From Aradus depressus (Eukaryota > Arthropoda > Insecta > Hemiptera > Aradidae), in NCBI GenBank assembly GCA_963662175.1, contig OY759227.1, positions 8,030,501 to 8,094,500 on the forward strand: a stretch of DNA of 64,000 bases. Direction: 5' to 3'. Numbering within the stretch: position 1 is the first letter of the stretch; each line of letters begins with the position of its first letter. The translations under genes were made by a program, and so were the position numbers. The notes below the pieces were generated by a model. The model did no database searches, had not been told where the DNA came from, and was given only the letters and a program-made list of their open reading frames with translations. Shown here piece by piece: positions 22,020-34,150 of this stretch.

Positions 22020-23180
22020 ATGCCAAAAACAATGAAGACAGAGTGCCAGTTAAAACGTTTTGTAGCTAAGAAGGAGAATAAGTTTCGGAAGCTGCAGCTA
22101 TTATATGATGCGTCCGTTGCTGCGGGCAGTGATCAAAGTAAGATCACGATTTTCAAAAGTCGGTATGAAGATATAGAGGAGATCCGCTCAGGTTTCCAAG
22201 ACCTGGTGGAGCATATCAATGACTTGGAGATCATCCTGGACCCGGATCATGTGCCCTCCTATCAACATTTGGAGGCCTTTGAGGAGATGTATTATGCCAT
22301 CAAAACAGCAGCTGGAAACTTGCTCAAGCCGGCTCAGTGTTCCGTAGAACAGACAGTAAAGGCAGTCCAACCTCGGCTACCCAAATTGTCACTGCCGACT
22401 TTCGACGGATCTCTCAAGGGGTGGACCCCCTTTTATGAACAATTCAAATGTCTCATCCATGAGAATCCTGCCATCACCGCCGTGGAAAAGTTTCAGTATC
22501 TGATTTCGTCAGTTTCTGGCCCAGCCCTGTCTGTGGTTAGAACCCTGCCCATCAGTGAGGCCAACTATCCCATAGTTTGGGACGCTCTTCTGAACAAGTA
22601 TCAGAATAAAAGAATACTCGGAGCGGACATATTAGAAACTATATTCAATTTTCGTCCTCTTCACACTGAGTTACCAGAGAGTCTTAATCAATTTTTGGAG
22701 GTATTTTGTGAGGCCGCTACCGCCTTACATAATTTAGAAATTGTAGACCTGCCTGGTTTTATATTGATGCATGTTGCCTTGCGCAGCCTGCCTTATGAGA
22801 CGAAAAGGAATTTTGAGCGCCATCATATCAATCAAGAAATTCCAACTTGGAATAATCTTGTGACATACATACAGCACCAGACTCATGTTTTGGAGGTCTC
22901 CCAGACCACTCAGCAGATCAAACTGAACCCTAGGATTCAATTTTCTGTTGGGAAGAAGACTTTATTACCAGACAATAGGCTCGCCAAACGAGGATTTGTA
23001 TCGACCTCAGCGCAGTCGCCTACTAATGCCTGCCCTGTTTGCAAACTTCATCATACTATTTATAAGTTTCCTGACTTTCTTCAATTGAAGCCACACCAGC
23101 GCCAAGAACGGTTCAAGCCCTCAGGCTGTGTTTCAATTGTCTTAAAGGAACCCACTTACAGCCTAGATGCTCTTCCATGA
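22020..23180 (+). pseudogene. gag: BEL/Pao gag (DUF1759 family)
   Basis: I place the start at the ATG at 22020 (MPKTMKTECQLKRFVAKK) rather than upstream, because the upstream frame is low-complexity leader. The middle contains the DUF1759 hallmark LPTFDGSLKGWTPFYEQF and WDALLNKYQNKR. The first zinc-knuckle cysteines (CPVCKLHH) are present, but a one-base shift near 23115 puts the rest of the knuckle region into the frame of the next ORF, which starts SCLTCGARNHTYLH. Gag and pol were therefore originally one reading frame, as usual for BEL. GC content is higher than in the surrounding DNA. Confidence 0.85.
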
Positions 23181-24844
23181 CATCATGCCTCACATGCGGT
23201 GCTCGCAATCACACTTATTTACATTCCAGTAGTTACCCATCTAGATTCAATACCACTATGAAGTCTTCTGAGCCCAGCACTGCGGCAGTTGATGCAGCGT
23301 TACATGCCTATAATCCACAGTCTCAAACAAGCTTCAAAACTGTGTTATTAGGTACTGCTTTAGTACATATACGGGACTATCTAGATGAGTATCAGACCAT
23401 CCGAGTATTGATCGATTCTGGGGCGCAAACATCTTTCGTCACGGCAGCATGTGTACAACGTCTGGGGTTACGTATTAAAAAATGTAATTTCCCTGTTGTA
23501 GGCCTAGGTCAGCATATTGTAGGTGACACTAAAGGGATGACCAGTTGTCGCAACAAGCCTCGAGATTCTGATCAACCGCAGTTCCAAGTGGAGGCAGTCA
23601 TATTACCTGAAATCACATCTAACATGCCAGGTACAAGTATTCCTTGTAATATTTATGATAAGTTTAAGCGCCTGCCATTATCTGATCCGAACTTCTGTAC
23701 GTCAGCTCCAGTTGATTTCCTCATAGCCGCCGACCTTTTTCCTCATGTCTACGATGGCCAACGAATTGTACCAGGGTCAGAATACCCTGCTGCCTTGCCC
23801 AGCATTTTTGGGTGGGTTATCACAGGAAAGATCGAACCTTGCTCTTCGCCATCTTCCCCTGTGACATCTCTTCATTCTACCTACAATTTTCAGTTGGACG
23901 AAATTTTGAAACATTTTTGGGAAAGCGAAGAACCTCCTACGCTGCCAATAATCAATGAGGATAATATGAGGTATGAGGAGATTTTTACTAATTTATATTA
24001 CAGACAAACCGATGGACGTTATGTTGTTCCTTTGCCCTTCTCTACTTCCAGACTCCCAACATGGACTGGAAGCTCTTATAGCTCTGCGCTGACTCGCTTG
24101 TTCGCTGTGGAACGTCGCCTTGCCCGACATCTTGACCTCAAGCGAGCTTACCAAGATTTTCTCGACGAATATGAAACACTTGGTCACATGACCCAGGTGC
24201 CTGAATATTCTCGTCTTGGTAACCCCCAATCTTATTTTATACCGCACCATGCTGTTTGTAAAATCTCTAGTTCTACGACTAAACTAAGAGTGGTGTTTGA
24301 TGCCTCTTGTAAGTCTTCTAACCAGCCATCATTAAACAGCTTACTCTTAACTGGTCCCAAATTGCAACGGGACATTGTTGATATTATTTCTCGTTTTCGA
24401 TTACATCGTTATGTTTTCACTTCAGATATATCTAAAATGTACCGGCAGATCATAATCCGTCCAGAAGACAGGTTGAATCAACACATCTTGTGGCGACGGT
24501 CCCCTGAGGAGCCCGTCAAGGAGTATGAACTGAATACTGTTACCTATGGTCTTTCTGCGTCACCGTATCTCGCTCTTCGTACTCTTCAACAACTCGCCAA
24601 CGACGAAGGTGCGCGATTCCCTCAAGCCGCCAAGGTCCTATTGCAGGATGTTTACACTGATGATGTCCTCACTGGAGCTTCGACAGTGGAGGACGCCCAG
24701 AACCTCAAACGAGACCTTATCAACTTGTTTCAGGCTGGCGGATTTCATCTTCGCAAATGGAGCAGCAACTGCCCCGAACTGATTCGTGACATCCCAAACG
24801 ATCACCATGAGACACCATTATCGTTTGATCCTGCCATGAAGTGA
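23177..24844 (+). pseudogene. pol: BEL/Pao protease and reverse transcriptase
   Basis: The frame contains the retropepsin motif VLIDSGAQTSFV (catalytic Asp in DSG) at about residue 75. The Pao-type reverse transcriptase follows, with KLRVVFDASCKS, FTSDISKMYRQI (motif A Asp) and QDVYTDDVLTGA (catalytic YTDD). The frame ends at tandem stop codons produced by a 22-bp sequence repeated with period 25 (24833-24854 and 24858-24879). Confidence 0.9.
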
Positions 24845-24879
24845 TAAAGGTACTCCGGCCATGAAGTGATAAAGGTACT
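24833..24879 (+). repeat. 25-bp period tandem duplication breaking pol
   Basis: GCCATGAAGTGATAAAGG... occurs twice, separated by three bases. The added 25 bp shift the frame between reverse transcriptase and RNase H. Confidence 0.9.
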
Positions 24880-25654
24880 AGGTCTGCAGTGGAACTCCAC
24901 CACCGATGCGTTTTCCTACGATTTGGCTGAGATCCAACCTATATGCACCAAGAGGTCAATACTTTCGCATATTGCTCGTACCTATGACCCCCTCGGCTGG
25001 CTGTCTCCAGTTATTTTCAGATCCAAGTGCCTCATACAACATCTTTGGCTTCTAGGGATCGGATGGGATGAACAGGTGCCTTTCTACTTGGCAGATGAAT
25101 GGACTTCTTACTGCGAGCAGTTGCATCATCTATCCCGTATTCAGATTCCACGCTATATACTACAGCCAAACAGCACGTCATCCTGTTTAGTTGGATTCTG
25201 TGATGCGTCAGAGCGTGGGTACTGCCGTTTGGTGTATCTAGTTACTGTTGGAGAAACTAATAGCACAAGCCATCTCCTTATGGCGAAGTCCAAGGTAGCT
25301 CCCCTCAAGACATTAACTGTACCTCGGTTAGAGTTGTGTGGAGCCTTGCTTCTTACTAAACTTATGAAATTTCTATTGTCAACATTTGAAAATGTCATGA
25401 CTCTGTCTAGTATCTTTGCCTTAACGGATTCTACGACTGTCTTGTCATGGCTAAAAACGTCACCCCATCTCTTGAAAACATACGTTGCCACTAGAGTTAC
25501 TCTTATTCTTGCAACACTCTCACCTACTTCGTGGCATCACGTACCCTCCGAATTAAATCCGGCAGACTGTGCTTCTCGAGAATTGCAGCCCAAACACCTC
25601 GTCACATCATGTGTGGTGGACAAGGCCTCCATGGCTCACTTCACACTCTTCTAA
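24866..25654 (+). pseudogene. pol: BEL/Pao RNase H region
   Basis: The frame starts IKVLGLQWNSTTD, the usual link after Pao reverse transcriptase. It contains SHIARTYDPLGWLSPV, the RNase H-like strand VGFCDASERGYCRLVY and VPRLELCGALLL, then ALTDSTTVLSWL. The frame is lost near 25590, and the neighbouring frame continues with WWTRPPWLTSHSSNWP. Confidence 0.85.
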
Positions 25655-26474
25655 TTGGCCGATTTATTCACCTTTTGACTTGCCACCTCATCTTCCCGAG
25701 CTGAAGAATTTAACTACTGTTAACTCTTTTGTCCAAACCTCATGCAGTTCTTGGGATATATTAGAGAAGTATTCCTCTCTTTCAACACTCCAACGAGTAA
25801 CAGCGTGGTGTTTGCGGTTCAAATCTAATCTCAGATTGTCGTCTGATCAACGATGTCGAGGCCCGTTGACCTGTTCGGAACTTAATAATGCTCTGACCTT
25901 CATTATTAGAGGCGTCCAGCTAGAACATTTTCAGCAGGAGCTTTTAGCGATTTCGAAAAATCAGGATTGTCACGCTTCCATTCAACGCCTCCATCCTTTC
26001 GTCGAGTCCGTGGGTCATTTGAGGATGGGGGGCAGACTCAAACATGCCTCACTCCCTGAAGCCTCTATTCACCTTTTCATTTTGAAGGAAAGCAAGCGGC
26101 GCACCGCAAGGACATCGCATTTCCTCATCGGTACACCCCTTCTAGTCGTACCGGAGCACAACGTTCAAGAACTCCAAATGAACCACCTCAACCGATGGCA
26201 ACTGATCCTGCGCTCCAGTCAGCATTTCTGGATTCGGTGGTCCCTTGATCATTTGCATACCCTCCAGCAGAGATGCAAATGGTTCACCGCCCCACCAGAT
26301 CTGAAGATTGGCGATCTGGTTCTGCTTGTCGAGGCGAAGACTCCGCCCCTGCAGTGGCGCCTCGGAAGAGTGCAGGAGGTTCATCGAGGACAAGACGGTG
26401 TTGCTACTGTTCGCACCTCTCAAGGGACATATCTTCGCCTCGTCGTGAAGCTCTGTCCTCTGCCTACACCATAA
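25569..26474 (+). pseudogene. pol: BEL/Pao integrase with the catalytic core deleted
   Basis: The N-terminal pre-integrase part is present (SSLSTLQRVTAWCLRF, then HLRMGGRLKHASLPEA). Around 26060-26100 it jumps directly to the C-terminal DUF5641 region (HFLIGTPLLVVPE, LNRWQLILRSSQHFW, LKIGDLVLLVEAKTPPLQW). The entire D,D-35-E core that normally lies between them is absent, so the element cannot integrate by itself. Confidence 0.85.
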
Positions 26475-26680
26475 TTCCCAATTCCATTCCTTCCTCCTTC
26501 CTTTCCTTTCCTTCTTTCCCTGTTTTCTTTTCTTTTATCTAACAGCCGGTGGTTATTATTTGATTTTTTGAAAGAGTTCTTTTATTTTTTTTTTTGTTTA
26601 CTTATATTATTTGACCAGTAGAAATCCCAAGCGTGATTTCGGTGAGGGGAATGTTGAGGCCTGGCATCTCCCTATTCCTT

Positions 26681-27962
26681 CGTAAATGATATATAATAAA
26701 TAAGGTTATCGAGTTAGATAAATAAATAAAAATAGAAGTAAATAAGTAATGAAGTTGTTAGGAGGAAGGTTATTAAGAAAGTAGATTTGTTTAAGGAATA
26801 AACTATGAATAGATATTTTTATGGAATGTTGCGAAATATTATGGAATATAGGTCAACATTTGGTAGTCGTATATGACAGAAAGCGGTGAGAAATTGTGGA
26901 GTAATAGATTAGATTATGTTGAGGAACGTTATTGTGTGAGCTAATAATAATAATCATATTTAAATAAGACAGAAGACGTAATGAATTAAGGGAGTGTAGA
27001 ATTTTGGAAAGGATATTTGTATTTTTTGTAAGGATATTGTTGTGGTAATCTAACTCTAGGAATGTTAAAAGGAGAGAAGGTAGTGTTTGGATAAAATATT
27101 ATATTTTCTTGTATACTGAATACATTCCATTTTCGTATAAGAAGCTAGATATGAGTGGTTTTCGAATGAGAATTTAAATAAGATATGATGGTTGAAGAAT
27201 ATTTAAAAAGATAGTTAACGTAGTGTGTATTAGTATCAGAAATAAAATAAAGAAAAATATATCTTTAAGTAAATAAATATTAACGGTTTTTAGGTAAATT
27301 ATAAAAGTAATTAATACAGATAGAAAAGAAGTATTGTCAGTAGAAATACAAACCGAGGATCGATGTTCATCTTATTTGCCAATTCAAGAGAATGTCATTA
27401 GACGACAATTTGTTGTAAAAAGAAACGACTTGCCCGAAATATGAAGGGAAAGAGTCCCACTGAAAGAAAAATAGAGTATTGTTGAGGGAAGGTTATATAT
27501 TTCCAGTTTTACTATTATAAATGATTGTATTGAAGTAAATATAAGAAATGATAGAATATGTGATGAATGTACTTACAACTTGTTAGAAAATGTGTTTACT
27601 TCTGGAAAAGGAGTATGTAGGGACTACAATCAATAGCTGAATTGAGTGATAGGGGGACAGTCGATTTAGTAATACCAGCTCCAATGGATCAACTATTGAC
27701 GGTGTTGCCTATCTCATTCAATTTGGGTATATTTTATTTAGCGTATTATCGATTGGTAATATTATTTTTGTTGAAAAAAAAAAAAAAAAATGTATGTGTA
27801 TTTATATTTTTAAAATTTATTGTTATTTGTAAAAGTTGCGAGTAAAGGAAATTACGAAACGAAGTGTATTCGTGAATTATGTATGTCAATAGGTAATTTT
27901 TAATAAAAAAAAAATTCTTGTAAATGATAATGTATTTTTTTTTAAATCTATGTCAGGGAATA
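26681..27962 (+). other. Non-coding 3' internal region of the 11.6-kb LTR element
   Basis: A+T-rich. A stretch at 27642-27845 encodes a hydrophobic segment but shows no recognisable gene. The last bases before the 3' LTR (CAGGGAATA) are a weak polypurine tract. Confidence 0.35.
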
Positions 27963-29092
27963 TGTGACAGTTTGAATCATGTCACATGTGATATTTGTAC
28001 AAGTTAGGGGGGGGGGTTGTGTAGAGAAACCATATTGGTGGTAGATGAGAGATCGATATATTGGTATTCAGCTCCGTATCGGCTGACGATTAAATGAAGT
28101 ACATTATCTATTATAATTTTGTAAAATAATTTAAAGTAATAATAATCATAATAATTAAAAATAATACATAAAAGTGTAACAAATAAAAATATACAGACAT
28201 AAAATAAATAAGGCAAAATAGAACGGTGTGGTATAAGAGTGGGGAGTGGGGGCAGATCAGCTCAACAAGAAGAGAAGACAGTCCCTATCTGAAACTCGAG
28301 GTTTCAAGACTCCATGTGATGGAAGCACATGTTTGATGCTGTAAAGCATACTCATATTTTATTTAACAAATGTTACAGTAGTCCAGCTTAATCAGGAGGA
28401 GGTTGGATGCAGCAATATTTGGCTGTATCGAAGGCAGCCCGGAATAATCTCTGGAGACACCCGCATGGCACAATTGGACTCTTTAGAACTCAACAGGAGG
28501 AGAGGACGACTGCAAGCAACATGAGTACCATCCAATTTTTCACCATTAACCCGTTCGAAATTTAAATATGCCTTAAAATAAAATTTTTAAATAAAACGTC
28601 TATCTAAATCATATAACGAATATTTCAATCCGTATTAAAGGACTTTTAAGTAGAATTAATTAGAGTATTTGATTATACTCGCAACTTGTTTATCTATTCC
28701 TATGTTTGATGTTTAAATAATGTTTAAAATGATAAAATATAATATTTTCGATTTTGTTAGTAAAATGTGTTTTGTTTCATATTTGTTATATCGCCAGCAA
28801 TTTCCAATTCAGGTATTTTTTCAGTCTCTTAACCTGTGAATGCAGCCGCAGAAGGTAAATTATAAGGTAAAAACTGATATTTCTTACTCAATCCTTCAAA
28901 GAACCCATTTTGTTAGTAAAAGCTTAATAAAACCCTGAGATAAGAGCATTAACCGTTTCAAAGTCGCCCAATTTACATGAGGCCAAATTATTTATTGCAT
29001 CGTAGGGCAACGGGCGTTTCAGTGGCGCAACAACGTTAGGCAATTTTTAAAAATAAAATAATTATATTTTACTATAACGTAGAGTCATTTCA
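27963..29092 (+). repeat. 3' LTR of the 11.6-kb element
   Basis: It is a direct repeat of 17485-18675 with a 10-G run (28007-28016) in place of 32 G. It ends GAGTCATTTCA before an (AT)n tract. Confidence 0.85.
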
Positions 29093-29125
29093 ATATATAT
29101 ATATATATATATAACATCCGGTGTT

Positions 29126-29617
29126 TAGTCCAGTCCGTAGATACATTGTACCTTACAAAAGGTGCGGTCAAGATTTTTTTTTTGATTTTTGTATTCGGTT
29201 TTTTAAGATGTAAAAAACCGAATTTGCTAACAAAACCGACCTCGGGACAACTTCTGGCAGCCGAAAAACCAAGAAATGTTACGACTTTTTCAGTTTTTTT
29301 CGAAATATCTCAGAAACGATCAACTTTAGCGACTTTTTTACCTTTAATATTTTAAAAAGGATTAAATTATCTACAATTTTTGTTCCCACAACATGTTTGT
29401 AGATTGGATAGTGAGCGCGCTACAGTTTCCCAAACATTGACAATTTCAATCTATTCATGTTCCCCCAACCTCCTCCTCCGCATCCTTCCCCCTCTCTCGC
29501 CTCCGCCACCCTGACCCACTATTCTCTCCTGACTATTGCAGTTCTAGAGATAATTATTAAACTTCACAATACATTCAATCCTCATGATTTACCGACAAAG
29601 AAGCAATATTTGAATGA
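29126..29617 (+). repeat. Left terminal inverted repeat of the Academ-like transposon
   Basis: It matches the reverse complement of 35985-36477 throughout, including CCTTACAAAAGGTGCGG and GGCAGCCGAAAAACCAAGAA. The match ends near GAAGAAGCAAT or its counterpart, at the start of the coding region on the right side. Confidence 0.8.
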
Positions 29618-29997
29618 ACTAAAACATTAGGGTGATAGGTTATAAGCAACAACTCTAGATATCAGTGTATAAAAGGTATAATGTTAATAAAAAATAAGTA
29701 AAGTAAATAACATGAAATGATGAATAGAGTAATAAAAATCAGTAATAATTATTCATCATTCATCAGTAAATATTGTAGTACAGGAAGTACAGATATCAGT
29801 GATAAATCAGTAAATAAAATAGTTAACATGATTGTCATGAATAACAACGAAATTGAACATTCTGGTTTCATATTAAAGATTTGCACTTTGAAAGTGACAA
29901 TTATGTGAACATTTTGGTAGGTAATAGTACATAGGAGAGAAACATAAAATTGCTTTTTTTATGTTGTTGTTTTTTTTTGGCCTTATGGCCGATGCAT

Positions 29998-30853
29998 TGT
30001 GATGTAAAAACTACAGAACATTCTTTTTAATGAATATAGAAAAGAGGTAATTTTTTTTTATTTTAATATAATATATATATTATATATATATATATATATT
30101 ATATATATATATATATTATATATATTATATATATATATATATATATCAAGGTGTTTAAAAAAAAAAAAACAAGAAAACATATAAAACAGCTGTGAAACAA
30201 AACAGAGTGGAGTCGAGAGTGGAGTCGTGAGCTAGCTCTTAAACGGTGCACTGTGAATTGATATGTTTTAAATATAGTGAAGTTGAACAATTAGATGAAA
30301 GTTGACTGGGGTGAAGTTGAGATGTGGAAAATAATCGAAGTCTAAATTATGTGGTAGAAACTTGAAAAGAAGATAGAATTAATAATATATATTTATCAAT
30401 ATGCCCAAACAAAAAAAATAATAGTTTTTAAGTATTAAGTTTAATGATTTTGTTTTTTTGGTTTTTTCTTTTGTTCTGTTTTGTTCAATGTTCAGATTTT
30501 TAATTATAATATGTAAATAAAGCAAATAACCCTAATATTTGTCCTCTTCAAATTCTATTCTATTCATCTTCCCTGTTGGCCCAGTAGTATCATTAAAAAA
30601 AACCTTTGGATTAGAAATTAATATTATTTAAAATTATTTAAAAACTGCTATCTCTTTGTAAATCCAAAGTAAAGTTTGTTAAATGGAATTATTTTTTAGT
30701 TGTATACGTGTACTTTCTTCAAAATTGCACGTCTTAAATTATTAATATTTTTTAAGTTTTCGGAAAACTACTGTAGAAATCAAAATTTAAATTTAAAAAA
30801 AAAAGATCAAATTTCTACAGGAAATGTGGTAATAGCAAAAAGCTTTTATCACA
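29998..30853 (+). repeat. 5' LTR of the plus-strand gag-only element
   Basis: It is a direct repeat of 33279-34108 and related to 7597-8403 and 12031-12825 on the other strand. It includes a long (AT)n tract at about 30065-30146. Confidence 0.85.
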
Positions 30854-31111
30854 TTTTTGGCATATCCCTTGTGTGGACGATTTTCGCCACAAAGCCCCAT
30901 CATATTTTGGCAAAACCTTGATGGGAGAATTTTTTTATATTAATTAAAGTAGGGAAACAGGTTGAAAAAGATGAAAAGGATAGAATAGAGACAAATAAGG
31001 GTTACATTTAATTTTGAGAAATAATATTTTTTTTGCCAACTTCAAAAGAAGATTACTATTTTATATAACATTGTTTTTGTTTAGTATTAATATATTTAGT
31101 AAAGTAATAAA

Positions 31112-32020
31112 ATGCCAAAGGGGGTAAATGAAGATAAAGAAAAAGAGGGCATTGCTGGTCCTGATATGGAATGGCTCCGTGTTGTGTTAACAAAGTTAAC
31201 TGGGGATATGGCGGATATGAATCAAAAAATGGAAGAGCAAAGCAATAAATTAGGAAATTTAGTAACAAAGTTAACTGGGGATATGGGGAATATCAATCAA
31301 AAAATAGAAGAACAGGGAAAAGAATTAAAGGGAGAGATGGGAAATTTAAGAGGTGACATCCAAGTTTTGGAAGCGAGATTAGATAAAAAGGTGGACAATT
31401 TGAAGGACCATGTAGAGAAATTGCAAATAGAAAATGAAAGAGTTGAAAATAGGATAGATAAAGCAGGAGAAAACTTAGAAAAGCACTATAATCAAAAAAT
31501 TAACAAGTTGGATGAAGGGAATTCTGAAGTAGAAGAAGAGGTTCTTATTATTGACAGTCAGTCACAAGTTGATGAGGTAGAAGGAACAGAAAATAACAGT
31601 GGGGAGGAACAGACCCAAATTTTAGAGAAAGAGGTGGAGGAAGAGAGTCAAAATGTAGAAAAATTAGAATTAAGTGAAATTCAAGAAAATAGGATTAATA
31701 TTGATGTGGATGGACAGAGTGAAAGGAACATTTTGATGTTATTAGATAAAACCAACGAACAGAACGAGGACAACAAACAAAAGACAAATTTTAATTTTAA
31801 AGAAAATCTAGTAGAAACCTACAGACAAAATGGAAATAGAAAGAAGGCTAATAAAAGTTATAAGAACAATTTTAAAAAAGGAGTAAGAGAATTTAAACAG
31901 GTATTAAGGAGAAAATTAACACTGAATGAATATTTAAAGAAGGGGGATGGGATGTTTAGAGACACCATTCGCCGGGGCATCCGGAAAAAGAAAAAATTAA
32001 ATTTGGGCTTTGCAATATAA
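31112..32020 (+). CDS. gag-like coiled-coil protein (N-terminally shortened)
   Basis: The 302-residue ORF is uninterrupted. It is collinear with the minus-strand ORF at 10521-11771 from VNEDKEKEGIAGPDMEWL onward but lacks about 55 N-terminal residues and two of the 18-residue coiled-coil units. The C-terminus, FRDTIRRGIRKKKKLNL, is the family signature. It contains a coiled coil (about residues 25-130), an acidic middle and a basic end. It lies about 260 bp after the candidate primer-binding site. I infer a gag-like role from its position. There is no recognisable capsid fold. Confidence 0.65.
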   Translation: MPKGVNEDKEKEGIAGPDMEWLRVVLTKLTGDMADMNQKMEEQSNKLGNLVTKLTGDMGNINQKIEEQGKELKGEMGNLRGDIQVLEARLDKKVDNLKDHVEKLQIENERVENRIDKAGENLEKHYNQKINKLDEGNSEVEEEVLIIDSQSQVDEVEGTENNSGEEQTQILEKEVEEESQNVEKLELSEIQENRINIDVDGQSERNILMLLDKTNEQNEDNKQKTNFNFKENLVETYRQNGNRKKANKSYKNNFKKGVREFKQVLRRKLTLNEYLKKGDGMFRDTIRRGIRKKKKLNLGFAI

Positions 32021-32476
32021 TTGCATTAGCCACTTTTTATGGTGAACATTTTTTTTTGCAACTCGGATGAGTTTGAGGAAATGACTGACAGACTAACATG
32101 ACAGAATTAGGATTAATTTAAAATACGACGAAGTGACATTGGACTAATATAATAGTATGGATGATAAATTTATTTTTTGGATGAGAGAATTTTGGTATAT
32201 GAAGAGTATGGATGAATTTTGGTATGGTTCTGCGTTTAAATTAATTAGGATTTATATTTTTTTCAGGATTAGATTAGGTGTTAGGATCAGTATAAAATTA
32301 ATCTAGAGTTATATTTAGGGATTAGTCATCCAAATTTGATATATACAAATTATTTATTTGAGACTTACATGTTAGTAATGATTTAATTGAAAATTAAAAC
32401 ATATACATACAATTATATATTGATGGTAAAGGCGGACAGTAAAATGAATTGGCAATTTCTTAAATCTGTAAATTAA

Positions 32477-32510
<34 letters not shown>

Positions 32511-32512
<2 letters not shown>

Positions 32513-32902
32513 GGAGGAGCCTGTGTATTGGACGATGAGCCTATCATGTGATTTGGAGGAAGACGTTAATCCATCTGTGTATTGAAGGAGGAAGCGTATC
32601 ATGTGGATTCGAGGAAGAAGCTAATCAACCTGTTTATTGGAAGAAATTAAATCTGAAAGAACTTATAAAAAAAAAAAAGAATTTTGTGAACAAACATTTT
32701 TTTTTAAGAAGAAGGAAAAGGCAAATGGCATGTAAAAACTACAGAACATTCTTTTTAATGAATATAGAAAAGAGGTATTTTTTTTTTATTTTAATATAAT
32801 ATATATATTATATATATATATATATATATTTCACAATTTCTATTTACAATTATTAAACTTATATATATATATATATATAAGTTTAATAATTGTAATATAT
32901 AT

Positions 32903-32977
<75 letters not shown>

Positions 32978-33278
32978 TTTAATAATTGTAAATAGAAATT
33001 GTGAAATAAGAATGGGCATATATATATAAAAAGAGCGTCGAATTGGGCATATAAAAAATAAATCAGTGAGTGTAAGTGAGACAGAGACTTTGATACATCG
33101 TTGATCAATGAGTTGAAGACACGGAGGAGCCTGTGTATTGGACGATGAGCCTATCATGTGATTTGGAGGAAGCTAATCAACCTGTTTATTGGAAGAAATT
33201 AAATCTGAAAGAACTTATAAAAAAAAAAAAAGAATTTTGTGAACAAACATTTTTTTTTAAGAAGAAGGAAAAGGGAAA
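32511..33278 (+). repeat. Duplicated polypurine tract and LTR start, with an AT-rich hairpin
   Basis: The block beginning ACGGAGGAGCCTGTGTATTGG occurs at 32511 and again at 33121. Each copy runs through the purine tract AAGAAGGAAAAGG into the start of the LTR (32726 and 33279). The first LTR copy breaks off in (AT)n at about 32830. It is followed by 34-bp perfect inverted arms (32831-32864 and 32971-33004) enclosing more (AT)n. Confidence 0.75.
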
Positions 33279-33354
33279 TGCCATGTAAAAACTACAGAAC
33301 ATTCTTTTTAATGAATATAGAAAAGAGGTATTTTTTTTTTATTTTAATATAATA

Positions 33355-33436
<82 letters not shown>

Positions 33437-34108
33437 AGGTGTTTAAAAAAAAAACAGCTGTGAAACAAAATAGAGTGGAGTCGTGAGCTAGCTCTTAAAC
33501 GGTGCACTGTGAATTCATATGTTTTATTAAATATAGTGAAATTGAACAATTAGATGAAAGTTGACTGGGGTGAAGTTGAGATGTGGAAAATAATCGGTCT
33601 AAATTATGTGGTAGAAACTTGAAAAGAAGGTACAATTAATAATATATATTTATCAATATGCCCAAACGAAAAAAATAATAGTTTTTAAGTATTAAGTTTA
33701 ATGATTTTGTTTTTTTGTTTTTTTCTTTTGTTCTGTTTTGTTCAATGTTCAGATTTTTAATTATAATATGTAAATAAAGCAAATAACCCTAATATTTGTC
33801 CTCTTCAAATTCTATTCTATTCATCTTCCCTGTTGGCCCAGTAGTATCATTAAAAAAAACCTTTGGATTAGAAATTAATATTATTTAAAATTATTAAAAA
33901 ACTGGTATCTCTTTGTAAATCCAAAGTAAAGTTTGTTAAATGGAATTCTTTTTTAGTTGTATACGTGTACTTTCTTCAAAATTGCACGTCTTAAATTATT
34001 AATATTTTTTAAGTTTTCGGAAAACTACTGTAGAAATCAAAATTTAAATTAAAAAAAAAAAGATCAAATTTCTACAGGAAATGTGGTAATTCAAATATAA
34101 TTATCACA
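33279..34108 (+). repeat. 3' LTR of the plus-strand gag-only element
   Basis: It is a direct repeat of 29998-30853. It ends AATTATCACA and is followed by the target duplication GCAT. The start, TGCCATGTAAAAAC, differs from the TGTGATGTA of the other LTRs. Confidence 0.8.
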
Positions 34109-34150
34109 GCATATTAGCCATCAAATTGGTTTGAAATATCATTAGTCCCA

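Larger units (their letters stand above)
21522..26680 (+). mobile_element. BEL/Pao LTR retrotransposon, defective
   Basis: The element begins TGTTGAGGCCTGGCATCTCC at 21522. A likely short 5' LTR ends CGTACA at 21596, followed by a PBS-like TGGTCCTTCGACGCCGG. The same 29-bp start sequence recurs at 26652 after the purine tract GGTGAGGGGAA and then breaks off, so only the first 29 bp of the 3' LTR are left. In between are gag, protease, reverse transcriptase, RNase H and the end of integrase in BEL/Pao order. It lies inside the LTR element at 17485-29092. Confidence 0.85.
17485..29092 (+). mobile_element. 11.6-kb LTR retrotransposon (Gypsy-like) hosting a BEL element
   Basis: Direct repeats at 17485-18675 and 27963-29092 start TGTGACAG and end TTTCA. 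The 5' LTR is followed by TGGCACCCAACG, a good match to a lysine-tRNA primer-binding site. Internal content is a gag-like gene (18827-19870), a remnant of an integrase C-terminus (20071-20196), a second gag-like ORF (20521-21055) and a nested BEL/Pao element. The flanks are (AT)n, so the target duplication cannot be read. The LTRs differ by poly-G length (32 against 10) and a deletion of about 37 bp near 18015-18050 relative to 28455. Confidence 0.8.
29998..34108 (+). mobile_element. Gag-only LTR retrotransposon, plus strand
   Basis: LTRs at 29998-30853 and 33279-34108 flank one gag-like ORF and no pol. The LTRs end ATCACA and the first begins TGTGATGTA. GCAT flanks both sides (29994-29997 and 34109-34112). 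The 5' LTR is followed by TTTTTGGCATATCCCTTGTG, the same candidate primer-binding site as in the minus-strand copy at 7597-12825. It is inserted in the Academ-like transposon. Confidence 0.85.

Noticed and set aside
27642..27845. A hydrophobic open stretch that might be an env remnant of the 11.6-kb element.
   Set aside because: Only about 40 codons of hydrophobic sequence, with no conserved cysteines or cleavage site, so the evidence is too weak.
30065..33434. Long (AT)n tracts looking like a centromeric or origin-like element.
   Set aside because: They are inside LTRs and duplicated with them. Simple microsatellite expansion is sufficient.
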